Shown: positions 1 through 7,249 of the stretch, one piece after another
Layout of the letters: the number at the start of each line of letters is the position of its first letter
How positions within the stretch are numbered: the first letter of the stretch is position 1
Assembly: GCA_902797785.1 (NCBI GenBank)
Contig: CADBUD010000108.1
Coordinates: 1-17,134, forward strand
Direction of reading: 5' to 3'
DNA length: 17,134 bases
Source of the DNA: an uncultured Lachnospiraceae bacterium
GTDB taxonomy: Bacteria > Bacillota > Clostridia > Lachnospirales > Lachnospiraceae
Translations under genes and position numbers: made by a program
The notes under the pieces: model-generated
What the model was told of the DNA's origin: nothing
The model's input: only the letters and a program-made list of their open reading frames with translations
Databases searched by the model: none

Positions 1-11
1 GTGTTGCGTAA

Positions 12-40
12 GTGATACTGACTAATGAACATTTTATAAT
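12..40 (+). promoter_or_regulatory. Possible promoter for the HAAS/DUF4097 unit
   Basis: A perfect -10 hexamer TATAAT lies at 35-40. Seventeen bases upstream, GTGATA at 12-17 matches four of six positions of TTGACA. A transcript from here would have a leader of about 120 bases before the first start codon. The leader overlaps a 10-bp direct repeat (TAATATTGAT at 37-46, TAATATCGAT at 60-69) and an inverted pair ACTAATG...CATTAGT, which could be regulator sites. No start site is proven. Confidence 0.35.
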
Positions 41-167
41 ATTGATTTTTAACATTAGTTAATATCGATGAATAAAATGGTAACGTTGTACCACTCCTAT
101 ACAGGCGGGGGAATATATTCGGCGACGAAAATCCAGTGCAACTTAGGGAAATAGAGAAGGAGAAACA

Positions 168-1124
168 ATGGAGCAGGAAAAATATCTGGAGGAGCTGGAG
201 TATTATCTTATGGATCTTCCAAGAGAAGAAAGGGAAGAAGCGCTTTCTTACTGCAGAGAATATTTGGAAAAACTGGTCGAAGAAGGTCAGGGGCTTGAGG
301 TACTGGCTCCGCCTCGTGATGTGGCAGAAAATATTATGCAGGGAATGCTGGAAGAGGAAAAAGAACAGCAGACGCAGTCTGATTCATATGAGGAAAAAAA
401 TAAATTAGAAAAAGAAATTGAATTAGAAGTCATTGATTTTGATTTTGAAGATAATTTTGAAGATGATTTTGAAGAGGAAGAGAGCCATCCTTATGTTCAA
501 AATTTTTTGTTGTTAGATGAGGATACAATCGGGGAATGGAAGGAAGAACCGATTGGTCCGGAATGGAAGGAAGAACCGATTGCTCCGGAACGGAAGGAAG
601 AACCAATTGTTCCGGAACGGAAGGAAGAACCAATTGTTCCGGAACGGGACGAAGAAGCGGAAACTTCGGAACCGGTAGTGTTCCCGGAAAAAGAAACACG
701 AAAGACGACATGGAATCGGGAAGCGTTTGATTGGAAGTTTGCTGTTCTTTTTCTTTTCCTTCTCCTGCTTATATTCAAACGGGATTTCGCCGGGAAGCTC
801 CTTATGGGAATCGGAATCGGAATTGTTGCTGTGACAGCAGGTGTGGGCGCGCTCTGCCTCGTTTTGACCGGTGGAGGGATTTTTGGTGGAGTAGGTGGTC
901 TGTTTTCAGCAGTCAGCGCATGGATGGGCGGAAAAATTCCGGAGGCTGTGTTCTTACTGGGCTTATCCTGTGTTATGGTAGCTGTGGGATTGTTCTCTGC
1001 AACGCTGGTGATTTTGTATCTTACCAGATTTCTTCCCTGGCTTTGGGAACGGCTGGTCTGGCTTTTGGAATTTTTTCAGGGGAGAAAAGAGAAGGGAGGT
1101 ACCGCAGATTGGATGAGTTCATGA
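168..1124 (+). CDS. HAAS/DUF1700-family membrane protein
   Basis: A 318-residue protein. Residues 1 to about 65 are an amphipathic helical domain (LEELEYYL, then PREEREEALSYCREYLE) typical of HAAS/DUF1700 proteins, which commonly accompany PadR-type regulators and DUF4097 proteins. A very acidic segment follows (about 75-120, many D/E), then a tandem repeat of four 9-residue units (residues 123-158, consensus E-W/R-K-E-E-P-I-x-P). The C-terminal third has about three hydrophobic segments (roughly 190-205, 209-237, 255-285). AAGGAG at 157-162 supports the ATG at 168. Its 3' end overlaps the DUF4097 gene, so the two are probably translationally coupled. The family is thought to act in membrane or envelope regulation; the exact role is unknown. 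No PadR gene is visible, but one could lie upstream of the window. The family call rests on the N-terminal domain and the neighbour. Confidence 0.8.
   Translation: MEQEKYLEELEYYLMDLPREEREEALSYCREYLEKLVEEGQGLEVLAPPRDVAENIMQGMLEEEKEQQTQSDSYEEKNKLEKEIELEVIDFDFEDNFEDDFEEEESHPYVQNFLLLDEDTIGEWKEEPIGPEWKEEPIAPERKEEPIVPERKEEPIVPERDEEAETSEPVVFPEKETRKTTWNREAFDWKFAVLFLFLLLLIFKRDFAGKLLMGIGIGIVAVTAGVGALCLVLTGGGIFGGVGGLFSAVSAWMGGKIPEAVFLLGLSCVMVAVGLFSATLVILYLTRFLPWLWERLVWLLEFFQGRKEKGGTADWMSS
534..641 (+). repeat. In-frame 27-bp tandem repeat, four copies
   Basis: Four 27-bp units start at 534, 561, 588 and 615 inside the HAAS-protein gene. Each encodes nine residues of the form E-W/R-K-E-E-P-I-x-P. The last two units are identical in DNA; the first two carry TGG where the later ones carry CGG. 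This suggests recent expansion by slippage or recombination of a charged, proline-containing spacer between the helical domain and the membrane segments. Confidence 0.9.
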
Positions 1125-1960
1125 GAAAAGGAAATCGGGCAGCATTGTTTTTTTTGATTGCGGGAGTTATCTTTCTGCTTTTGGGAAGTTTGCTCGGTGC
1201 CGGTTTTTCTTATATGGTGGAAAGTCCCTACTGGAAGTGGGGACGTCTGTTTGACTGGGGTACAGCAAAAGAGGAAAGCTTTGAATTTTCACCAGCTCAG
1301 CTGACCAGGTTAAAAATTGAGATGGGGAACGGGCAGGTTCACATTGTGGAGAGCGAAGGGAGTCAGGTAGTGGTTCGCCTAAGGCAAAAAAGAGAAGAAA
1401 TTGTTGTTGGACAGGATAAGGATTTGCTGGAAATCAAAATGATTTCCAAGGAGTTCTGGAATAATTCCGATAGCAAGGTGACTCTGGAGCTTCCCAAGGG
1501 AATACGTTTTGAACAGATCAGTATCGAAAATGAGTCTGGGAAGACAGAAATTGAAACCACAGTTATGTCAAATCAGGCCGTGATTTCCGTTGGGGAAGGG
1601 ATGCTTCATGCCAAAAGTCTTGTGGCAGGATCATTTTATGGACAGGTCGGAGCAGGTGAAATGAATTTGGAAGAGACCGTTACAGATACGATCGAAGCTG
1701 TGTGCGAGACAGGAAACCTTGTTTTTCGGGGAGAGATTCACACACGGGCAAGGATTGAATGTGACAGTGGAACGGTAAAACTCGAACTTGGCGGAACAGC
1801 AAGGGATTATAATTACAAATTACGATGTGGCAATGGTTCGATTCGGATTGGAGAAGCAGAATTTCACTGGAATGAGAAGCTGCAGAAAATTTCCAACGGC
1901 AGTGAAAAGAGCCTGCGGCTGGAATGCCAGACAGGAAAAATTAGTGCAGATTTTAATTGA
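1109..1960 (+). CDS. DUF4097-family membrane-anchored beta-repeat protein
   Basis: About 283 residues. A short basic N-terminus (MRKGNR) precedes one membrane segment (AALFFLIAGVIFLLLGSLLGAG). The rest is a repetitive beta-rich domain with DUF4097-type strands (LKIEMGNGQVHIVES, VTLELPKGIRFEQISIEN, IECDSGTVKLELGG, LECQTGKISADFN), expected to form a right-handed beta structure outside the membrane. The open frame extends far upstream, but that part is a shadow of the HAAS gene. I chose TTG at 1109 because GGGAGG at 1094-1099 is nine bases away. ATG at 1121, forming an ATGA overlap with the HAAS stop, is a serious alternative (279 residues). The gene pairs with the HAAS gene as in other Firmicutes, and the terminator at 1987-2033 follows. 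The family is linked to envelope functions, without a defined biochemical activity. Confidence 0.75.
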   Translation: MDEFMRKGNRAALFFLIAGVIFLLLGSLLGAGFSYMVESPYWKWGRLFDWGTAKEESFEFSPAQLTRLKIEMGNGQVHIVESEGSQVVVRLRQKREEIVVGQDKDLLEIKMISKEFWNNSDSKVTLELPKGIRFEQISIENESGKTEIETTVMSNQAVISVGEGMLHAKSLVAGSFYGQVGAGEMNLEETVTDTIEAVCETGNLVFRGEIHTRARIECDSGTVKLELGGTARDYNYKLRCGNGSIRIGEAEFHWNEKLQKISNGSEKSLRLECQTGKISADFN

Positions 1961-1962
1961 CT

Positions 1963-1975
1963 ATGAATAGTAACA
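1963..1975 (+). repeat. GTGAATAGTAAC-type dispersed motif, copy A
   Basis: ATGAATAGTAACA lies three bases after the DUF4097 stop codon and 11 bases before the terminator hairpin. It shares the 11-base core TGAATAGTAAC with the copies at 4170, 9831 and 16974 (reverse strand). Confidence 0.75.
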
Positions 1976-1986
1976 AAAATGTAAAG

Positions 1987-2033
1987 AAGACAGCGGTTAA
2001 TGAAAAAAACAAACATTAACCGGCTGTCTTTTT
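1987..2033 (+). terminator. Intrinsic terminator after the HAAS/DUF4097 unit
   Basis: The left arm AAGACAGCGGTTAATG (1987-2002) pairs with CATTAACCGGCTGTCTT (2014-2030), with one bulged base and an A-rich loop of 11. A run of five T (2029-2033) ends it. It separates the HAAS/DUF4097 unit from the Tp47-like gene. Confidence 0.9.
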
Positions 2034-2141
2034 GGTTTACAAAAAAAGAAAAAGTATGTTAAGATAACTTCTGTTAGAAAAAACAAATCAAAGATAGTCT
2101 TATATAACTCAGGAATAAGACATAGAAAGGAAAATAGAGAG

Positions 2142-4103
2142 ATGAAACGATCAAAACTTTTAGCAATGGCCTTGGCATTTTCGGTAGGAGCAGTATCTTT
2201 TGGCGGTAATCCTGCATTTGCAGTAGAGAGTACGGCAGAGGTGAGTACAGACTCTGGAAGCGTTCTGGCAGAGGATAGCAGTCTTGTTTTTGGAACAGCG
2301 ACACTTTCTTATACGGATTATTATGCGGGAGACACCTCCATTGCAGAGTATGATGCGATGTCCTCCGCGACGACGAAGAAAAACGCAATGTTCCCGAACG
2401 AGGACACGACAGAGGTGACAGAGAACGGTTACCAGATCCTGGGGGTAAAAAATGTTCCGGTTGCAGTAAGCGAATCGCTCTATAAGGAAGCGCAGGAAAA
2501 GAAGGAAGCAGGAACGATTGAGCCGGGAAGTGTATATGAAAAAGCAGCGGCAATCACATTGAATGAGAATCCGGCAGAACCGACAGCACAATATAAGATT
2601 TTACAAGAGAACGGAACCTATTCTGCGACGGTTGTTACTGGTCAGGCAAAGATTACAGTAAATGATGCAAAGGTGGCTTTAAAAACGACTTCGAATTGGG
2701 GGGATTATGAGCTGGATGTTACAGAAACATCGACGAAATACATTCGGAACACTCGCTCAGACGAAGGCTTTGAAGTAAATTCCAATATCATGGGCGCTAT
2801 TATTGAAACAACTGATGGAACACGTGTGGGACTTCGGTATATGAATGAAATCTGGGTACAGCCATATGAGCTTGCTTTCAATGCGGACACAGCAGCTGGG
2901 AAGCAGCTGATCGGGAAAACTGTCAATAAGATTATTTATCTGATGCCAAATGCTTCCTATGAATATACCTTTGCGGAGGGAGTCTATATCAAGCCGCAGG
3001 CAGGAGAAGAGGCAAAGCTATCAGCGGAGGTCTCTGAGGATCTTTTGTCAGCAAAAGTAGATTTGAGCAAGTTGCCAGAGGACTTGAAGGCACCAAAGAT
3101 TTCTGTTTCTTATAAGGTGGGACGGAGCACGACCTATTATGCGCAGGAAGTGGAGCTTAAAAACGGTGTTGTGACATTTACTCAAAAGGGAGTGCCGAAT
3201 AAAAACTATACCGTAACGGTATCCAGTGAGAACTATGCGGATATCTCCACTAGTGTATTATCTCCGCAGGCAGATATTGCGGAATATCCGGTTCTGGTCA
3301 CTGACAGCAGTCTTGCATACACTGGTGCAGCATTAAAGCCGGAGGTGGCGATTGAAGGACTGGTCCAGGAGACAGATTTTACGGTAGCCTATCAGAACAA
3401 TGTAAATCCTGGAACAGCAGAGATTTTAATTCGTGGCATCGGAGACTATAAGGGCAGTAAGACAGTGAACTTTACCATCACGGGTTCTGCCAATCCACAG
3501 AATCCGGTAACGCCGACAAATCCGGTGACTCCGGAGCAGCCATCTGCTGCAGAAAAGAAAACAGCAGTCATCACCGCTTCGAATATGACCAAGACCGCCA
3601 ATACCTCTTCCTTCTCTCTTGGAGCAAAGACGAACAGTGATGGAACACTTTCTTATTCTTCTTCCAATACAAAGCTGTTAAAGGTCTCGAAAAAAGGAGT
3701 CGTAACCCTTGTGAAAAATGCGACGGGCAAAGCAAAGATTACGATCAAAGCAGCAGAAACAGCAAATTATAAGGCAGCTACGAAGGTCATCACGATCACC
3801 GTAAAAGCAGCCAAGGTCAGTGCTCTGGATAATGTAAAAGGATTAAAGATTGTTTCTAAGAAAGCAAAAAAAGCTGTGATCAGTTGGAATAAGGTGTCTT
3901 CAGCAGCAGGATATGAGGTTCAGTATGGTACGAACAAGAGCTTCAAGGGCGCGAAGACGCAGACAACGAAAAAACTGACCCTTTCCCTGTCTAAGTTAAA
4001 ATCAGGCAAAAAGCTGTATGTAAGGGTTCGGGCATACAAGACGGCTTCAGGAAAGAAGACATACAGCAATAAGTGGACGACAAAAAATGGAAAGATAAAA
4101 TAA
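2142..4103 (+). CDS. Secreted Tp47-like protein with Ig-like and fibronectin III modules
   Basis: A 653-residue exported protein. A Sec signal peptide covers residues 1-27 (MKRSK, a hydrophobic core, cleavage after AFA). Residues about 49-375 resemble the Treponema pallidum Tp47 lipoprotein: FGTATLSYTDYYAG (about 50-63) and GVKNVPVAVSESLY match remembered Tp47 segments GYATLSYADYWAGE and GMKFVPVAVPHEL, and an EYDAMSSAT segment aligns with its MFDAVSRAT. Unlike Tp47 there is no lipobox Cys. Next come a small beta domain starting at YTGAALKPEV (about 382-446), a Pro/Thr linker (about 449-472), a bacterial Ig-like domain (about 474-555) and a C-terminal fibronectin III domain rich in Lys (about 566-653). 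Tp47 binds penicillin, but its physiological role is debated, so beta-lactam activity should not be assumed. The gene has its own terminator and precedes the flavin-protein unit, suggesting an envelope partner. No LPXTG or SLH anchor is seen. Confidence 0.75.
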   Translation: MKRSKLLAMALAFSVGAVSFGGNPAFAVESTAEVSTDSGSVLAEDSSLVFGTATLSYTDYYAGDTSIAEYDAMSSATTKKNAMFPNEDTTEVTENGYQILGVKNVPVAVSESLYKEAQEKKEAGTIEPGSVYEKAAAITLNENPAEPTAQYKILQENGTYSATVVTGQAKITVNDAKVALKTTSNWGDYELDVTETSTKYIRNTRSDEGFEVNSNIMGAIIETTDGTRVGLRYMNEIWVQPYELAFNADTAAGKQLIGKTVNKIIYLMPNASYEYTFAEGVYIKPQAGEEAKLSAEVSEDLLSAKVDLSKLPEDLKAPKISVSYKVGRSTTYYAQEVELKNGVVTFTQKGVPNKNYTVTVSSENYADISTSVLSPQADIAEYPVLVTDSSLAYTGAALKPEVAIEGLVQETDFTVAYQNNVNPGTAEILIRGIGDYKGSKTVNFTITGSANPQNPVTPTNPVTPEQPSAAEKKTAVITASNMTKTANTSSFSLGAKTNSDGTLSYSSSNTKLLKVSKKGVVTLVKNATGKAKITIKAAETANYKAATKVITITVKAAKVSALDNVKGLKIVSKKAKKAVISWNKVSSAAGYEVQYGTNKSFKGAKTQTTKKLTLSLSKLKSGKKLYVRVRAYKTASGKKTYSNKWTTKNGKIK

Positions 4104-4169
4104 GAAAGAAGGAACAGGGAAGCCATAAAGCGGAACTGTTGCAGAGTAAGAGCTTTTAGCTGGAAATTA

Positions 4170-4182
4170 GTGAATAGTAACA
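4170..4182 (+). repeat. GTGAATAGTAAC dispersed motif, copy B
   Basis: An exact copy GTGAATAGTAACA lies 66 bases after the stop of the Tp47-like gene and eight bases before the terminator stem at 4191. Same orientation and same position relative to a terminator as copy A. Confidence 0.85.
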
Positions 4183-4190
4183 ATCGAACA

Positions 4191-4240
4191 GAAATCATCT
4201 ATATAGAATCATAACCAAAATCTATATGGATGATTTCTTG
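4191..4240 (+). terminator. Hairpin terminator after the Tp47-like gene
   Basis: The left arm GAAATCATCTATATAG (4191-4206) pairs over 16 positions with CTATATGGATGATTTC (4222-4237), with one T-G wobble and a 15-base loop. The following TTGTTATACTT is only moderately T-rich, so termination may be incomplete. Confidence 0.65.
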
Positions 4241-4330
4241 TTATACTTGTGATTTTCGTGCAAGGTGCACATGTGATTTCATCGCATGGCACTTTTAAGC
4301 TCAGCATCATTCTTATGATAGGAGGAAATT

Positions 4331-6613
4331 ATGGGAAAGTGGAGCAGAGGATTATTTTTATTGCCGGCGGCAGGTATGGCAGCGGCAGCCCTTGTAGGAT
4401 TTCAAACAACAAAACCGGTATTTCCGGAAATTAACTATCCGCAGGAAAAGGTCTTGGCGGCAAAACTAGATGAGCTGGAAAAAGAGAGTATAAAGCGTCA
4501 GGAGGCTCTTTTAAAAGAGCAGGAAGAGAATGGGGAGCCATCGGAAGAGGAAGTGACAGTTGATTTTCATGAACTGCAGGAAAAATCAAAGAAGAAATCA
4601 GATTCCAAAAAGGAAAAGAAAGCAGAAGGGCACTATGAGGATGGTGTCTATCGTGGGACAGGAACCGGATTTAAAGGAGATGTGACGGTAGAGGTCACAG
4701 TAAAGCAATCACAGATCACAAAAATTGAGGTTCTTAGCTATCAGGATGATGATGCGTTCTTTACCCGTGCCAGAGCGTTAACGAATCAAATGATCAAGAT
4801 GCAGACCTGGGAGGTCGATGCGGTCAGTGGGGCAACGTATTCTTCCAGAGGAATCAAGGAAGCAGTGAAAAACGCCTTGACAGGTTCAACGGAGAAATCG
4901 GCAAAGGCAGCAGAACCAACAGAAGAGAAGCCGCTTACCGTTTCTGTCTATACAGGAAGTGGGACTTGGAGGGACGGGACTTATTATGGAAGTGGAACCG
5001 GATTTGGAGGAACGATTCGGGTCAGTGTGACGATTTTGGAAGGGAAAATATCAGCCATTCAAGTCCTTGATCATTCAGGAGAAACGCCATCCTATTATGA
5101 AAAAGGAGAGACCATCGTTTCCCGGATACTGACAGCTCAGTCGCCGAACGTGGATACCGTCAGTGGGGCGACGTATTCTTCCCACGGGATCAAGCAAGCA
5201 GTAATCCAGGCGCTTTCCCAGGCGGGAGGAGAAAACGAAGCTGAACCAAAGAAGGAAGAAAAACCGTCGGGAAAAGAGGAAAAAAAGAAGAAAACGAAAC
5301 AAAAAGATAAAAAGAAAAAAGAAACAAGTCAGGTAACGGGTGAGCCGGCAAATGGAACCTTTGAAGGAAGTGCTGAGTGTGAACGCTATGGATATACGAT
5401 TCATCTCAAGGTAAAATTCAAGGGCGGGAAAGCGGTTTCTATAAAAAAATTAAAAATCACAGGAAATGAGGATCCGGCGAATGAGGCATTTTGGAAAAAA
5501 GCATGGAAGCCGGTGACACAGAGCATTCTGGCCTCCCAAAGCTATGAGGTTGATGCCGTTAGTGGCGCGACTTATTCTTCCGAAGCTATCATGGAAGCCT
5601 ATCTGGATGCCTATACTCAGGCAGTAAAAAAGAACGGGGGAAAGGTCAAGGATTCCAATAGCAAAGGAGAAAACTCTGGCGATACGAAGAATACCGGAAG
5701 TAAGGATTCTGACAAGTCGAAAGACATTGAGCCGACAGAGCCGATCGATCCAAAGGAGCAGGTGAACGTGGATTCGGATACTCAGGTCGTACGGGATGGA
5801 ACCTATACCGTAACAGCCACATGCTCCCCGGATGAATATGAAGATTTTGAACCGTATGAGCTGACGGCAGATGTGACCTTTTTGGATGGAAAGCTGACGG
5901 GCATGGCAAATTTTCATTCTACGGATGAAAGCAACAAAGGCTATTATTTGCAGGCGGTCAATGGCGGAAAAACAACAGAAGGAATTTTGAACCAGCTGCT
6001 CGCCAAGCAGTCGGCGGATGCAATTGATGCAGTGACCGGGGCGACCTGTTCCTCAAAAACAGTCTGCTCTCTTTATTTGAAAGCTCTGAAAATGGCATTG
6101 GAAGAAAAAGAGATACAGCAGGAAAATTCAGAGGAAGCAGTGGAGGCGAATGCGGAAAAAGCAGACAGTGAGAATACGGAAAATGTGGCTGGTAATAGCA
6201 CCGGAAATGGAGTCAATGAGGATGCAGAAAAGGCAGTCGGTGAGAGTACAGAAAAGGTAGCCGGTGAGGGTATGGAAAAGGCAGTCGTTGAGAGTACAGA
6301 AAAGGTAGCCAGTGAGGGTATGGAAAAGGCAGTCGGGGCTCAGGACGAAAATGAGACCGGGAAGAGCAAAGGAAAGGCAGAGGAAGAGAAGAAAGAGGAT
6401 GTCTTTGGCGAGTCTGTGGAAAATACTGTCAGGGAAAGCGCATGGAATACAGACGACGGGGAAATTTTTATTGACAAATGCGATTCAAGAGGGGATACTA
6501 CAAAGGAAGAAGAGACAAAACAGAACAATCATGCTGCAAATAATGATGGAGCAATAGAAAACACTAAAATAAAAAACGATGATATAGAAAACACAGCATG
6601 CGAGGGCGTATGA
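4331..6613 (+). CDS. Membrane-anchored protein with four FMN-binding domains
   Basis: A 760-residue protein predicted to carry covalently bound FMN outside the membrane. A hydrophobic anchor or signal (about 6-24, no lipobox Cys) is followed by a charged helical stretch and four FMN_bind domains at about 100-183, 212-296, 337-428 and 485-587. Each ends in the flavinylation motif D-x-x-S/T-G-A-T: DAVSGAT (163-169), DTVSGAT (275-281), DAVSGAT (408-414), DAVTGAT (566-572). In this family FMN is esterified by ApbE to the last Thr (169, 281, 414, 572). Domains are joined by Lys/Glu-rich linkers. The 170-residue tail is acidic, low in complexity and contains a 16-residue tandem repeat; no LPXTG signal is seen. 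GGAGG at 4321-4325 supports the start. It is first of three closely packed genes with a second FMN protein and a NapH-like iron-sulfur protein, so an extracytosolic electron-carrier role is likely. The electron acceptor is unknown. Confidence 0.88.
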   Translation: MGKWSRGLFLLPAAGMAAAALVGFQTTKPVFPEINYPQEKVLAAKLDELEKESIKRQEALLKEQEENGEPSEEEVTVDFHELQEKSKKKSDSKKEKKAEGHYEDGVYRGTGTGFKGDVTVEVTVKQSQITKIEVLSYQDDDAFFTRARALTNQMIKMQTWEVDAVSGATYSSRGIKEAVKNALTGSTEKSAKAAEPTEEKPLTVSVYTGSGTWRDGTYYGSGTGFGGTIRVSVTILEGKISAIQVLDHSGETPSYYEKGETIVSRILTAQSPNVDTVSGATYSSHGIKQAVIQALSQAGGENEAEPKKEEKPSGKEEKKKKTKQKDKKKKETSQVTGEPANGTFEGSAECERYGYTIHLKVKFKGGKAVSIKKLKITGNEDPANEAFWKKAWKPVTQSILASQSYEVDAVSGATYSSEAIMEAYLDAYTQAVKKNGGKVKDSNSKGENSGDTKNTGSKDSDKSKDIEPTEPIDPKEQVNVDSDTQVVRDGTYTVTATCSPDEYEDFEPYELTADVTFLDGKLTGMANFHSTDESNKGYYLQAVNGGKTTEGILNQLLAKQSADAIDAVTGATCSSKTVCSLYLKALKMALEEKEIQQENSEEAVEANAEKADSENTENVAGNSTGNGVNEDAEKAVGESTEKVAGEGMEKAVVESTEKVASEGMEKAVGAQDENETGKSKGKAEEEKKEDVFGESVENTVRESAWNTDDGEIFIDKCDSRGDTTKEEETKQNNHAANNDGAIENTKIKNDDIENTACEGV
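6227..6336 (+). repeat. In-frame 48-bp tandem repeat in the tail of the four-FMN protein
   Basis: Two full 48-bp units (6227-6274 and 6275-6322) differ at two bases, and a partial third starts at 6323. Each encodes 16 residues in two related halves (EKAVGEST and EKVAGEGM, with V/S variants). It lies in the acidic C-terminal tail, beyond the last FMN domain. Confidence 0.85.
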
Positions 6614-6631
6614 TGAAAAAAGGGAGGAAGC

Positions 6632-7249
6632 ATGAAATCATTTATCATCAAGCTTTTGAATTTATTTCTCATTGCGGCGGTCTTATTTGGCTATCAAAGC
6701 TATGCAAAGAACAGGGCGGCGCAACGAGAAGCATACGAACAGGAGGAGCAGAAATCAGAGCTGGCATGGGAAGAGGCCAGGCAGATGGAGGAGGAAATTC
6801 AAAAAAAAGAGGAAGAACTTTCACAGATGGATTCTTCTGACAAAGAGCGTTCCGGAGAAAACGATTCCCCGGAAGAACAAGAATCCGAATCAAATACTTC
6901 CCAAACGGCAGAGGGCTCCGATGTGAATGCTTCCAGCACAGAAAAGCAGGAGGCAGGGCAATACCAGGATGGGACGTATGAAGGAACCGGCACCGGATTT
7001 GGAGGGGAGATTACCGTTTGCGTTACCATAAAAGACCAACGGATTTCATCTGTCGAAATCGAAGAAGCAGAAAATGAAACGCCGGAATATCTGGATATGG
7101 CAAAGGCTCTGCTGGAAACGATTGTAGAGGAACAGTCGCCGGAGACAGATGCGGTCTCCGGAGCTACATTTTCCTCTAATGGAATCATGGAGGCGACAGC
7201 CAATGCCCTAGAACAGGCAAAAAAAGATAAAGGAAACGAAAAAAGATGA
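6632..7249 (+). CDS. Membrane-anchored single FMN-binding domain protein
   Basis: A 205-residue protein. One N-terminal membrane segment (about 5-25, IIKLLNLFLIAAVLFGYQS) is followed by a Glu/Gln/Lys-rich coiled-coil-like stretch (about 30-70), an acidic Ser-rich linker, and one FMN_bind domain (about 110-198). That domain has the GTYEGTGTGFGG start and a DAVSGAT motif at 173-179; Thr179 is the expected site of covalent FMN attachment. GGGAGG lies just before the ATG at 6632. It starts 18 bases after the four-FMN gene, and its stop overlaps the next ATG (ATGA, 7246-7249), so the three are one transcription and translation unit. By family logic it would relay electrons between the NapH-like membrane protein and the larger multi-flavin carrier. 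The closest-to-membrane role is an inference from its short linker. Confidence 0.88.
   Translation: MKSFIIKLLNLFLIAAVLFGYQSYAKNRAAQREAYEQEEQKSELAWEEARQMEEEIQKKEEELSQMDSSDKERSGENDSPEEQESESNTSQTAEGSDVNASSTEKQEAGQYQDGTYEGTGTGFGGEITVCVTIKDQRISSVEIEEAENETPEYLDMAKALLETIVEEQSPETDAVSGATFSSNGIMEATANALEQAKKDKGNEKR

Noticed and set aside
68..153. 28-codon frame starting MNKMVTLYHSYTGGG upstream of the HAAS gene
   Set aside because: No ribosome binding site precedes it, it lies in the expected leader, and it resembles no protein I know.
70..167. Riboswitch in the 5' leader of the HAAS gene
   Set aside because: The leader is long and G-rich in part, but I could match it to no known riboswitch core and saw no terminator or anti-terminator pair.
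430..778. Minus-strand frames rich in repeated PSVPEQ- or SFRSGTIGS-like units
   Set aside because: They are antisense shadows of the 27-bp tandem repeat in the HAAS gene.
731..1108. Long upstream extension of the DUF4097 frame
   Set aside because: It lies entirely over the HAAS gene in another frame, with unnatural Cys/Arg-rich composition; the ribosome site points to 1109 or 1121.
2142..4103. Calling the Tp47-like protein a beta-lactamase or penicillin-binding protein
   Set aside because: Only Tp47 similarity is seen; no SxxK, SxN or KTG motif set is present, and the Tp47 activity is not established for such relatives.
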